A stretch of 64,000 nt of DNA, taken from positions 105,422-169,421 of the forward strand of contig PDUO01000079.1 of NCBI GenBank assembly GCA_003008705.1, read 5' to 3'. This DNA comes from Pezicula radicicola. Taxonomy: Eukaryota; Ascomycota; Leotiomycetes; Helotiales; Dermateaceae. The position numbers were made by a program, and so were the translations under genes. Positions 35,040 through 45,722 of this stretch are shown here, in pieces; the first letter of the stretch is position 1; each line of letters begins with the position of its first letter. Below the pieces are notes generated by a model, which saw only the letters and a list, made by a program, of their open reading frames with translations, made no database searches and was not told where the DNA came from.

Positions 35040-36784
35040 GATGATGATGCTGCCAAATTCCTCCCTTCGTTCGATCGGGAAGTCAACAACGCTCGAGCTA
35101 TAGAGGACATACAGAAATGGCTTTCTTCTTGTACTTGCGTGCTGAACTCATCAGATGCTTCCCACGAAGCCTTTTTCAGACCAAAGCGCTTTGTGGACAT
35201 AGGTAGGGATGCGGCTTGCACAAACATCACAGTAATAACGACGTCAGATTTGCCGCATCTCAAATACGTCTGTTTATCATACTGTTGGGGTGGGAGCCAA
35301 AACTTAGCACTGCAATCTCACAACATCACTGGCACGTCTCTTGGATCTTGGAGCCTACTGATCAATGAGATTCCCGATGTTTTCAGAGACGCCTTGAAAG
35401 TCATGCGCTCCCTCAGTTACCGCTATATCTGGATCGACAGTCTTTGTATTATTTAGGATGATGCGCGAGATAAAGAGCAGGAAATCCTCCAGATGCCTTA
35501 CATCTACAAGGGCGCCGATCTGACCATCTGAGCGTCATCATCCCAGTCTTGTCACGAGGGCTTCCTCTATACTAGGCCCGACCACAGCGAGCACAAGCTG
35601 TCCTTGTCTTTGCCTGAAGGCAAGTCGGGAACTGTACATTTGGATGCATTCTGTAGGCGGGCACCCCTGTGCCAGAGCCCTGGAGTACCCGGATATGGGC
35701 TTATCAGGAACGTATGCTTTCCCCGAGGCTTCTCGAATACGGCTAGAGGACGGTACGTTGAAGTTGTGCTTGCACTTCGCGCTACAACGGATTCTCCAGC
35801 CTTCCCGTCGAAGAAGCCCGCGAAAAGTTTACAGGAGCTCAACCTGAGAGCCGAAGTTACAGCCTCTTCTCATTTCTCAATCCTCCTGGTATTCGTCAAC
35901 TTCCTAAATCGAGCGTGGAGCTCATCGAATCCTGGGGTCACATTGTCAAGGCCTACTCCGCACTCAAGTTGATATTTCCTGAGGATCGACTGGCGGCACT
36001 TGGCGGCGTGGCCGTAGAGCTGCAGCATGCAACGGGAGTACAGTATTTAGCTGGTCTTTGGAATCATCAGCGACTGCCCTCGCTGTTACAGTGGAAAGCT
36101 GTCTCTCCAAGTCATGCATTGAATCCTCGGCCAAGAACGAGTCGCGCACCGTCATGGTTGTGGGTAGCGATAGACGATAAAGTGTACATTCACATGAGCA
36201 CTGTTGGGGTATATGGCTTCAAAATTTTGACCACGCATGTTTCTGGTGGTCATGGAATATCAGCAAGCGATTTCATCGAGATGGAAGGTCCAGTGCGTAC
36301 TCAACTGTTCTGGACCGAAAATCATTCGTACCGGATTAAGCCCTGCGCGAGTGGCATGGAAATATTGGGCCCGGATAATTTTGAGTGCACTCTCTTTCCG
36401 AACTGCTCAGGAGAAGTCTTCAAGTTGTTGGATGGAGATTTGGTCATTACGAGAAGAGAGGTCACTTTAATTACGGTCGGTCGAGCTCACTCCGACCATC
36501 AAATTGTCCGTGGACTGTTTCTGGCTAGAGACAAAATTGACAAAGGATGTTATATACGCCTGGGCATGTTCCAAACTTTAAATCGAGGACCTTTCTCCGT
36601 CAGCGACTGGGGCATCCAATCGATAGATAACCATGGTTTAGCTTTAGTTCAACGGGATATTCTATATCGGTGGTCATGCGCCTCTGTCAGTCATAGTCCA
36701 AGCCTCCAAGGAAAGAAGGTACAAACGGCAGGAGCATTATGCGCAAGGCTTGCCAGGCGCCTGATAAGGCACACGCGGATATAA
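35040..36784 (+). pseudogene. HET-domain gene with in-frame stop codons
   Basis: 35139-35456 encodes the first HET blocks (RFVDIG, YVCLSYCWGGSQ, IPDVFRDALKVMR, YRYIWIDSLCII). The frame then hits TAG at 35454 exactly where the family has Gln (CIIQDD). After that stop the frame resumes (DDARDKEQEILQMPYIYKGA) and hits TGA at 35529 within the TISA box. A frameshift near 35850 leads into the C-terminal region (35915-36784, 289 codons), which has the HET-protein tail signature (WGHIVKAYSAL, FPEDRLAALGGVA, YLAGLW). HET proteins trigger heterokaryon incompatibility and cell death; this copy cannot be made full-length. The stop at 35454 is consistent with C-to-T mutation (CAG to TAG). Confidence 0.8.
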
Positions 36785-36910
36785 GCTTACGTAGAGAAAA
36801 AGCGTTGTAGATGAAGAAGTATCCACGTTAAGCTGATTGTGTAGCTCACCTACCTTACCAAACCCAACCTGCACCAGATCCACCACCAGGAACTAGGTAC
36901 GTTACACTGA

Positions 36911-37800
36911 TTACAACAAAGAACTGAAGCAGGCACAATTCTTCTGGCCATATTTTTCCATGCAGAGACGGAGCTGTTCGTCTTGTCGGACCAACCCAAG
37001 ACCCTTTTCCTTAACCTCTTCTGCAGTAACCCTGAGTTTTGGATTCGTGTGAAGCATGGATTCCCAGACATATGGTCTCAGCTCATTCACAAAATCAGGA
37101 AATCGGTATCTCTCCATCAGACGATCAACCGGTTTACGGTCCTCCTGCCAGACTTCTGGTTTGCCGAGGTTTATATGATGGGGTTTTGCATTTGAGTAAC
37201 GTCCTTCAATCCAAGGAATGCCACCACAACCATTCTCTTTGGTGAAGGGTAAAGACATGCAATATAAGAGCTCATAAAATACACAACTGAGGGCCCAGAT
37301 ATCAGCCCTTTTTCCTGTTATATCCATCTGACGATTGCCCACATTAGCCTCGGCCGGCAAATAAATATCTCACAGTGCCCACGGACTCAGTGTGTCCAAC
37401 AAAAGTATCATCAGCCGAGGAATATGCAATCTCGAAGTCGGCAAGAAGAAGCTTCCACTTCCTGAAAAACGACTTCCTGAAAACGAGAATGTTTTGCGGC
37501 ATTATGTCGCAATGCCGAATGGCAGTTTTGCAACTATGCAGATGCTGAACTACTGTTGCCAGGCAGAGTGTCCAGTGAACCATTCTTGCTCCTTGTAATG
37601 CCAAACCAATTCAGCAAGCCCAGTTCGAGTTCATTGAGGTCACTTTTAAGACCAGCCCGAAAGATGTAGGCCTTTTTATTGTAGCGAGTGCGCATGGAGG
37701 TGAGCCACTGTGAGAGATCCTGCTCGGCATAAGGCATGATAAGGTATTCAGAATCCGCGAGTTCGTACTTGAGGACTAGCTCGATGACATGCTTCCTGCT
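36911..37800 (-). pseudogene. Protein kinase pseudogene with altered catalytic motifs
   Basis: In order on the minus strand: YLIMPYAEQDLSQWL (hinge, about 37740), VVQHLHSCKTAIRHCDIMPQNIL (catalytic loop, about 37500), LLADFEIAY (DFG position, about 37430), then RADIWALSCVFYELL (37300) and the C-lobe to the stop at 36911. HRD-K-P-N appears as H-C-D-I-M-P-Q-N, and DFG appears as DFE. Frames change twice. At 37360-37375 a 4-bp duplication (TATT/ATTT) separates TVRY from LPAEAN, where the family has an uninterrupted RY.APE box. The N-lobe is missing. It is most likely a dead gene, although it may have been a pseudokinase before decay. Confidence 0.7.
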
Positions 37801-38261
37801 AAAGAATTAAAAAGTAGCAAACTGCCTGTCTCTTAGATATCAAACTACGCGTTAACATTCTCAGTTTTAGTGCACTTACTCCTAGACCCGAAGTCGCTCA
37901 CCTTTGAGGTCTTGTTGCGAATAAACGAGCATCTACAACAACTGTTTAGATTACTGCTTAAGGGCGTACTCATCTCTATCTTCCACCTTAACAGCCTCTT
38001 TATCTCTGACAATGTAGAGTCTCCAACTACTAGAGCTATGCTGTACATGCGCTGAACCTCCACAGCTATATCTGTCCCTCGTAAGTCTACACCTCCATTT
38101 ATCTCCTCAGTCCAGGAATGTCGGCATGAAAACCTCCATTTGCGATTAGTTCTATAGAGATAGAGAACACAAGCTGGCCCAAGCCGCTAACTGCGCAAAT
38201 CTTTATAGGTTAAGAATCAGAACTATACTTCTCGTCAAATTCTCAGCCTTGGGACTCAAGT
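37801..38261. other. No gene seen
   Basis: Short open frames only; no motif. Confidence 0.4.
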
Positions 38262-38858
38262 TTGATCAAGCAAAGCTCCGGCTATTCGACGACTACTACC
38301 TTGGTATACTTCGCAGCCTTAAGGCTTAAAAATCTGGATGGCAAGATACAGTGCTACTCGGCGCTGGGATGTGGAATAGTAAGCACAAAATACTTCTGCA
38401 ATCAATACGCAACAAGAAAAGCTGACCTAGGTAGTTACACCAGAGACGTGGCCACTAAAGCGCCGGTACCAGGAGGTCCAGGAATTCTCACCATAGATCC
38501 CAACGGAAATGCGACATTACAAGACAACAGTGGTGGAGTCCTCGCAAAAAGCGTGTGGTATGGTCAACTGCCTAGCTGCGACCTAGTTATAGGCGACAAG
38601 ATTTTAAAAATTCTTAACAGGCTTGAGGACAATGATTCACAGGGAGCTATTCCACCCAGATCACATGCTTCTCGCAAGACCAAGCCAGTACAGGAACCCG
38701 AGACAGAGGCGGCAAGGGAACAACGAGAGAAGGACGAGGCAGAGCAAAAAGAATGGGAAGCGAGCGTAGCCCCGTATCTCGAAGAGCAGCGAAAGAAAAG
38801 GCAAGCTGAACAGGTCGAGCTAGACTGGATAGAGAACCTTGTAAGTTATCCTACATAG
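38262..38858 (+). CDS. Unrecognised open frame, 198 codons
   Basis: The frame opens at a TTG/ATG-poor start and runs to TAG at 38856. Its C-terminal third is a highly charged helix (EAAREQREKDEAEQKEWEAS, EEQRKKRQAEQVELDW). The N-terminal part contains a Gly/Pro-rich segment (APVPGGPGILTIDPNGNATL). No good start codon or splice context was found, and the surroundings are all relics, so this may be part of a dead element rather than a gene. I do not recognise the family. Confidence 0.3.
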   Translation: MIKQSSGYSTTTTLVYFAALRLKNLDGKIQCYSALGCGIVSTKYFCNQYATRKADLGSYTRDVATKAPVPGGPGILTIDPNGNATLQDNSGGVLAKSVWYGQLPSCDLVIGDKILKILNRLEDNDSQGAIPPRSHASRKTKPVQEPETEAAREQREKDEAEQKEWEASVAPYLEEQRKKRQAEQVELDWIENLVSYPT

Positions 38859-40010
38859 TGCATACATATATAGATCTACTAATACATGATTATAGAGTCC
38901 GAAGTCAAAAATGCGGGCCAAGGTGCTAAGGCACGAGTTCCGTACTAAATAGAACAGCTATAACTACGGCTAAACTTATCAATTGACTAATACTAGAGTA
39001 GTGTTAGTAGTGGCGGAATGCGGCGATAGAGGAGTGAGGAAGGCAGTGAGAATGAAAATAGCGAGAAGGATTGTAAGTAAAACGGGGAGGAAATAGTCTA
39101 AAAAGACTGCATCGATTCCACTCTTTATTAATCGCTGGTTAAGGAAACTGCTTTTTGGGCTGAATTTTAGGGCAAATATCGGAGGGGGGAGATTGATGTA
39201 GAGGCGGAGAGGCGGTTGGCGGGATATACAAAGAGGTAGATGCAGGCCAGCTCTTTGTTTCCTTACAATACAAAGGTGAAGAACTCAAACCATTCCCGTC
39301 CAAACATACACATCTCCCGAAGCACCCACCGCGCATCTCCACTTACAGTAACCACGGATATGTGCTTTGGCAAGCACTGACTCGGTCATTTAAGGAAAGT
39401 TGGTATATGTCCTAGATGATTCTCTGCCAAGGGAAGTACAACAAGAAGACAAAGATCCCTGGGCCAAAGACATAGAGTCAAGAGCATGGTTAGGTACCAT
39501 GCTTCCTACTATAGGAAATAGTTACCTGGGACTAGTGGGGTCAGGTACTATGCTGCCTGCTACATTTACTTAGGATTTATAGTTGCCAAATATAGCAGTA
39601 TTGCCATCCAGTTCAGAAACCACAAATCTTGCCAATATTCAGTTCATGCCACAGATGGCCCGATGGCATTATTCTAGCAGTTGGTTTCTAAGCTACTCCC
39701 TTATATTTAGACTGTTTCTCTGGTGTTATACAAGCTGTTCGTGTATAATTCAGTACTTACTCTCTTTTGTATATATATAGCCTCATTTTCCTACCCATAG
39801 AAATCAAGCAATTATCCATTAACTTCCGATCCATATATTCGTCAATATATTCTTCTATTTCCAATACAATCACTGTCAATACACACAGCTCACTTCCCTA
39901 CATCCCCATCGCCATCATCGCCACAACAACGTCACCATTACTATTACTGTATGCGTAGTTGCACTATATACCGTCCTGTAGTTTAGTCACTATAAGTGAC
40001 ACTCCCAAAG
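38859..40010. other. Intergenic, no gene recognised
   Basis: AT-rich sequence with repeated TGCTTCCTACTATAGG / GCTGCCTGCTACATT-like phrases at 39500-39570. No coding region is supported. Confidence 0.35.
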
Positions 40011-40014
40011 TCAA

Positions 40015-40320
40015 CGGAAAGTCTGTGGAGCGGGTCAACAACACCACACGGAAGCTCCTGCAATATGAAGAGTGACACAAAGCCGAGTTCCGCGATGGCT
40101 TCGAGTACACGAGTTCGGTGCGTACAGAATGTGTAGACAATGAGGCCTGGTTGGCCTAGGTGCAAGGAGTCCTACTATTAGGGAATAGGAGGTGTAAGCG
40201 GTGCCAGGCTGGGAAGGGTCCCTTCAGGGTATGTACAATTTTCGAAGGCTTCTTTCAAGGAAGTTGCACCAACTGTCAATAGCATGGCAACGGTGGCCGA
40301 TGCTCGTTTAGAACAGGCAA
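40015..40320 (+). pseudogene. DUF3716-like cysteine-rich relic
   Basis: The frame reads RRCKRCQAGKGPFRVC, then about 12 residues, then GSCTNCQ, a stop, HGNGGRCSFRTG. The CX2C ... GxGPFxxC ... CxNC ... CSF spacing is the pattern I know from DUF3716, a small zinc-binding module common in fungal genes of unknown function. Two in-frame stops (one upstream near 40158, one at 40279) show that it is dead. The assignment rests on the Cys pattern alone. Confidence 0.5.
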
Positions 40321-42353
40321 GTTTGACCATTCCCAATCACCAGCTTCTATTTGTAAATATTGACTATACTATCCAGATCTCTAGATTGCTGTTCCTGTTG
40401 TAACCGCAGAATATGTCCCCGCGCTATATATTCCTAGTATAGCACCGGCTGTTATTTATTGTAACCCCTTCTCGAGAAATACTTAAGCTGGTAACCCGTA
40501 TGCTTCTGTCTTTATAGGACCTCCATATCCTACTCCAACCCCACCGCATAGCCAGAAAAAGCCTCGCCGAATCGTACCGACATAGCTTGGCCCAGTAAAC
40601 TCCATCACAGCACACACTATAAGCCTAGTAAATCATACGTCAGACCTCCTTAATGCAGCACGTCAACCGATATACACGCAGATGTTGGAAGAGGCGCGTA
40701 TGCTTACTCCGGAACAGAGAATGATGCGCCGCAACTAACTAAAGGCCGAGCCGGCTGCGTACAATACTGCAATTGAGAATAAGGATGTTTAAGGAAAGGA
40801 GGATAGTGGGAATATGGATAAGGCCAGTAACAAGCGTAGGAATCAGAAGAATAAGTTTCTGTGGAGCATTTAATATCTTGCATGATGATTAGTCGATATA
40901 AAGCCTAAGCTGCATAGGTAGATGAGAAAGGTAGTCGTTAATGTAGCTGAGGTCCTGGTATCTCGAGACATTGAACTTATAGAACTTTGATATGGTGGAA
41001 ATTGTATATGTATAAAATGAGTGAATTGTGAGTACTGGCCGTCTGGATGAGAGGCCGACTTGTACAGTCACCGACCACAATTATTCGTCCTTTGCCGATT
41101 TTATCTATAACGCATTGCCATATCGATAACCTATGGCGATAACTTTTGGTCGACAGCTGCATGGCGCAAGGCAGAGTACGCTTCTAGCCCACCCCTTGTC
41201 TTTCTCTCCTTCCTTCTTCGAATGCTATATTATCTTTCTACTACGCTCCCAAACTGCTGTTTTCCTAACCCCCAAAAACTATACTCTCAATTCACTTTCG
41301 CTCTCCCAATTTCTCTCAACTTGTTTACCTTTTGCTTCTCTTGGACTCCTGTTCTTACCTCTTCCTATACCAAATGGGGAGAAGAAAGTGGAATTCGGAC
41401 GAACTTTGGGATGATGCAGAGGCAAACGGCCACAAACCGTTAGCTAAGTCTGGAATTAATGGTGATATCGTCCTAAAGGAACTTGAGGACGGGACTACCT
41501 TGAACTACGATCGCATGTTATCTGCTTAGGATGGGTGAGTTCTCGTACGTTCTTTCTCCTCACTAGGGATTTCAGAATCTATGTTGATTATGTCTTGGCG
41601 AAACAGGTACGAGAGAAGACACCCAGGTACCAACCCACATAATCTGAAAACCTCAAGGCATTTTATGGAGGGTTTTACGCGGTCTAGTAGGAATGGAGGC
41701 AAAGGAGTGTCTATATATTACTTTCTTCAGATATAGATAGATTTTATCGCTGGCTGGTAGCCACGGCCAGGCAATAGCAAGATTCCTTCTAAAGTCTCGT
41801 CATTAGTCTATAATGTTCGTTTCACATCTTTCTTTAGGCTACGCTTGACATTTTACTCCTGACACAAGTACTGACTATATTGCCTAGTATATACGAGGCG
41901 AGCTGCGAAAGAAGGTTGGACTCTCGGAAAACCGGCGAGTACAACATTTTTTAACGGTGCTACATGTTAAAATCGTAATAAAGCAGAAGTGGCAGAGAGA
42001 CTGGTATTATCCTAGGTAGTCGCGAATCCTCGTATATGACCATGCAGGGACCATGGATGAACGTTATGAATCCCAATCGCGGCCTGGCTCTGGCCGCGGG
42101 CTGTTGTACAAGGTAATTGCCCTCTCATATGCGACGCTGCCAGTCGGAAGGATCGCGCTGATAGCAGGACAGGATCTCGTGTTCGTCGTCTTCAAGAATG
42201 AATAAGGGGAGCCAAAAATTGCTTTGCAAACTGAAAGAGATGCGAAAGACTGTACACACTCCACACAAAAGGTAACTCTCTGTTACAAGGCCAGAGGTTT
42301 GAAAGGACCAACATCTGCTAACTACCTTATTTGACAACAGGCCATAGCACGCA
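40321..42353. other. Decayed sequence with fragments, including a possible recombinase N-terminus
   Basis: About 40640-40830 has a charged, coding-like stretch resembling transposase tails, with stops. At 41370-41530 a short frame (MGRRKWNSDELWDD...) and at 41600-41700 another (HPGTNPHNLKTSRHFMEGF) may be eroded parts of the recombinase-like relic that continues at 42354. I could not assign them. Confidence 0.3.
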
Positions 42354-43492
42354 ATGTACGAAGACATGGAACCTTTGTATACCAATCCGATACTTCCATT
42401 CTTAGCGATTGCCCTTGCAGATGATGCTTTCCAAGACTATTATACCTTCGAAGAGATCTTTGCAATCCCGCTACCCTCAGATGGAACTCTATTTGAGCTC
42501 CACATTAGAAAGGAGTTGCAACTTGTGCTGTTCTTCCAGACCATGTCACCTCATGGTCCCACGGGAGAGATCCAAAAAGCAGGGTCATTCTCTAAGCGAC
42601 TGGTATATTTGGGCCACCGTGCTAGACGTCCTTAGAATATTGGGTTCCGTGCCGTGCGACGAGAGGTCCTCGTCCAAGCTGATGGTAGGTACTGTTTGAT
42701 ATTAGATTTTCACCAGGTGCTGACGATGTCCATATTGAGGCTCTTCGTGGCTTATCCCTCCAGTGTCACCCACAAATGGTACAGTCCCTACCATCGCCTG
42801 GCGTCTTCGCTTTTTCTTGATGTGTCTCTCCGTAGCCCCCAAGGTAGGAGCCCCCAAGGCAAGAAGTTATGACGCAATCAATCATGTGTAAGGCTACTAC
42901 TTACTGTAGTTCGTTGCCTCGCCTCGGCAGAGCATGTGACTTTGACGATGTACCAAACGATGTACCAAAAGTTGGTGCAGTTTTTGGAACATCGTTTGGT
43001 ACATTGTTTGGTACATCGTCTAGTACATCGTCAAAGTCACATGCTAGCACATCATGTGGTCCCGTCGCGGAAAGATGAGTCGGGGAATAGACGCATCGTC
43101 GCCCTTTCCAATGTACTCAGCGAGTACGTCCCAAAACGACCTAGACATTTATTCCCGGCTCTTCCCAAATCGCCCCATTCGATAGCCAACCTTCTTATTG
43201 CATTTCTTGCGTATGATCGGTGCTTCGATGATGCGGCGCAACACAAAAGCTGGTTCGGCGTCCGGCAGTACAGTAGGACGAGGAAGATCGGCCTGATGAT
43301 CACATTATGTCCCGACCTTCGGTGCGGCGTATACTTCGATTCTGTTACGGATCTCCAGTATCATAGTCAGGACGTCCACTGTATCGACCGGGAGGAGATC
43401 GATCTGGTAAAGTGTTGTCGCAGGCTGAAGCAATATTACCATGAGCCCAAAAGCCCGTCTCGCTTGAATAATGATTCCTAGAATAAGTGTAT
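42354..43492 (+). pseudogene. Tyrosine-recombinase-like (FluG/DUF3435-type) relic
   Basis: The fragment PILPFLAIALADDAFQDY (42390-42440), then LVYLGHRARRP, a stop, NIGFRAVRREVLVQADG (42600-42690), resembles the region around the Arg box (F.A.RREAL.QAD) of fungal FluG/DUF3435-type tyrosine recombinases. Farther on, a C2H2-like segment (VYFDSVTDLQYHSQDVHC, about 43325-43385) matches the finger that often follows this domain. Frames are broken at several points, and a hairpin insertion lies at 42932-43044. The family call is from remembered motif patterns, not a search. Confidence 0.45.
42932..43044. repeat. Near-perfect inverted repeat with nested direct repeats
   Basis: The arms GCATGTGACTTTGACGATGT(A) at 42932-42952 and its exact complement at 43024-43044 are 21 bp. 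Inside, GATGTACCAAA occurs twice on the left (42948, 42959), and its complement TTTGGTACAT(C) occurs twice on the right (about 42994-43018). The whole 113 bp could fold as one long hairpin with a loop of about 20 nt. It may be a tiny MITE-like insertion in the recombinase relic. Confidence 0.8.
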
Positions 43493-43652
43493 CAACAAGA
43501 CTGCAGAGATTTTCATATCTAACGCTACCAATCTGACCTTTCAGATTAAGCTGGAAGAAGAGAGCCGGGCAGTAGAAAACGCACATACGATAAATCACTA
43601 CACGCCAAGTACATCTGCAACTCCTTCACCTACTTCTGAAAATTCGTCTTCG

Positions 43653-43950
43653 ATGGTAGACTGGGCGTCAGACACAGCCACGTGTGTCACCGAAGAACTA
43701 CCTGACCACTCCGATTCTGATTCTCCGAATGACGAAGAATCATACGAAGTAGAGCGGATAGTAGACCACAAGGTTTCCTATCGCGCCGGAAAGGAGGAGT
43801 ACTTGTACAAGGTGCGCTGGGCTGGCTATGGACCGACGATGACGAGTTGATCTCCCCTGAGTCGTTTAATGGCCTGAAGATGATTGAAAAGTATCACCGG
43901 CTGCACCCCAGACATACGCTTACAGAACCTGAGAGTCACGTTCTGTCATG
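43653..43950 (+). pseudogene. Chromodomain relic with frameshift
   Basis: The frame reads SYEVERIVDHKVSYRAGKEE, then YLYKVRWAGYGPT, a canonical chromodomain (EVE.I.DH ... Y.V.W.GY). After GYGPT the frame is lost, and the domain continues in another frame as DDDELISPESFNGLKMIEKY, the usual W/E-P-x-x-x-L-x-x-x-x-L-I-x-x-Y end with the Trp box missing. A single-base deletion near 43840 explains it. The origin may be a chromovirus or a host gene. Confidence 0.6.
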
Positions 43951-44247
43951 AGCCCTTGGCTGCTCCAAGGATTGGACTGGCCATATGCTCACATGATGAG
44001 ATTCGAGATTGATAATGGCAGAGTTCGCATCAACAATACAATAGCATGCAGTCAGTGCGCAAAAGTTTCGGAGGCCGAAGGGATTTGATGGACCGTTTTG
44101 ACAGAGAGTTTTATGCAGTTGGTGGTGTTGTTTCATGGGAGTCGTTGGTCTACTTCAACTCAATCATCCAGATCTATCAATTCAACCTGATGCAATCCCA
44201 GACCGTGACTGCCATTCCTGATTAATACTAAATCTTCTCAGAGCCGA

Positions 44248-44847
44248 TTATTGCTGCCAAACCACGCATGCATCGATCGTTGTTTCAACGTCAGTTACTC
44301 GGATACTGAATTGAGAGTATTGATTCGTCAGAATTATGTGGTGGGCGATACTTATTCGTATGCTCTTTCCGAGATGCAGTGGTAAACGGAGTCTGCTAGC
44401 AATCGACCGAGGAAGAAGGTTGTGTACGCTGCTTTCATCGATCTTCACTCCTAATTCCATAATCCCCTGTGTCGATAGGACGGTTGCTTTGGTATACAAC
44501 ATATAGTTTCTCCTGCTGTCGAAGGTGGACATACCGTTGGAATAGTCTCGAAGTTGTTGTTAAAGAGCGGCATCTTCCCTGGTTTCTGGATCGAGATAAT
44601 CCCCGATAATTGCAGTGTTACGATGCGGACTGGCAATGGGCCTTACCGTACTCTTTTGCGTATCTCTTGGTATCGAAGTCTCGAGACGCTCTACGTGACG
44701 CTGTTGAGTAGGCGTTGAAGCTTTTTGATGAGAGATACGCTGACGTTTGTCGGAGGACTGGTTTGCAAGAAGGTCCTTACCGATAGTGGAGGGGAGAGCG
44801 GACCGAGGGGATGGTTGCTTCATTCCTAGTGTAGGACAGGAGGGCAC
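44248..44847 (-). pseudogene. Retroelement gag-protease relic
   Basis: The minus-strand frame 44532-44248 reads GIMELGVKIDESSVHNLLPR, then ASRLRLPL, resembling a retropepsin-like domain with the D-S-G-A box altered to D-E-S-S. The upstream frame (44847-44560) is Ser/Pro/Arg-rich as in gag linkers. RT is not found next to it, so this is an isolated piece of another element. Confidence 0.4.
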
Positions 44848-45169
44848 AGATACAGTGGTCGCACGTGGTGATTTCGACGACGCAGTACGTTTGGACCCAG
44901 CTTGGGGCTCCCATAATGCTGCTGACGCAGCTTCACGGACGGCTGGGGCCTGCTAGAGATGGTCACTGGAAGATTGGAGAAACGGAGGCGAAGTTGAGGT
45001 TCTATTTCAGGTCGAATAGCCCAGCGATTTAGGTCTCCCGCAGCACGGTATTTAACAATCATAAATATAGGATCCTCTCCTTTAGCACCATGTCTCAGAA
45101 AATCCCAAGTTTAGCGTTTTGTGTATTGGTAGTGTGGATATAGGGAGGAGCTTAATGACGATTTTGTCT

Positions 45170-45545
45170 TCTGCCAGGCGATTCGAGAAGTACACGGCGT
45201 TCGTGTCGCCAACGAGGTGCAGCTGACATCTGCATCGGTACGGTACCAGATGAAGAAAGGCGGCCAGATCACAGGATTTGCGTAGGTCACGAAGCTATAC
45301 GTCCTCCGCGATGGGCCGGCTAAAGCGCTGAACGAGAGCCGTAAGTGTTAACTCCCTATTCTTTATATAGCGAATGTTAGTGATTCTCTTCAGAACCTTA
45401 TCCTACAGTATTCTAGTATCGACACCTTCCTCAAACACTACCTTTATCGGAGGATTAATGTTGATGACGCAACCGTTTAGAATGATCTCAAAACAACAGC
45501 AGAAACAATACTATCCACGGCAGTGAGAATCCAGGAGAATACGGT
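45170..45545 (+). pseudogene. C-terminal core of a DUF3435-type tyrosine recombinase, first copy
   Basis: The frame reads REVHGVRVANEVQLTSASVR, a stop, then YVLRDGPAKALNES and a GTAAGT donor (about 45342). After an intron of about 45 bp it continues as VSDSLQNLILQYSSIDTFLKHYLYRRINVD. The box LR.G.A..LNE ... LIL..SSI.TFLKHY..RR is the signature of the C-terminal catalytic region of DUF3435 proteins, the recombinases called captains in Starship elements. A stop near 45284 and decay after 45480 show that it is dead. Confidence 0.6.
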
Positions 45546-45722
45546 TACGACTACTCTTTCAACCATCTCCCCCATCTTCAATCATGTTCCCCCCGCTCTC
45601 TCACTTTTATCTTTCGTTCTTGAACTAGCTCCTCACCATCACAGTTCCGCGCGGGTCAATCGTTCTCTTTACCCTTTCCCATCGATCATCTACCGCTTTC
45701 CCTAGCCGCCTATGACTGCCCA

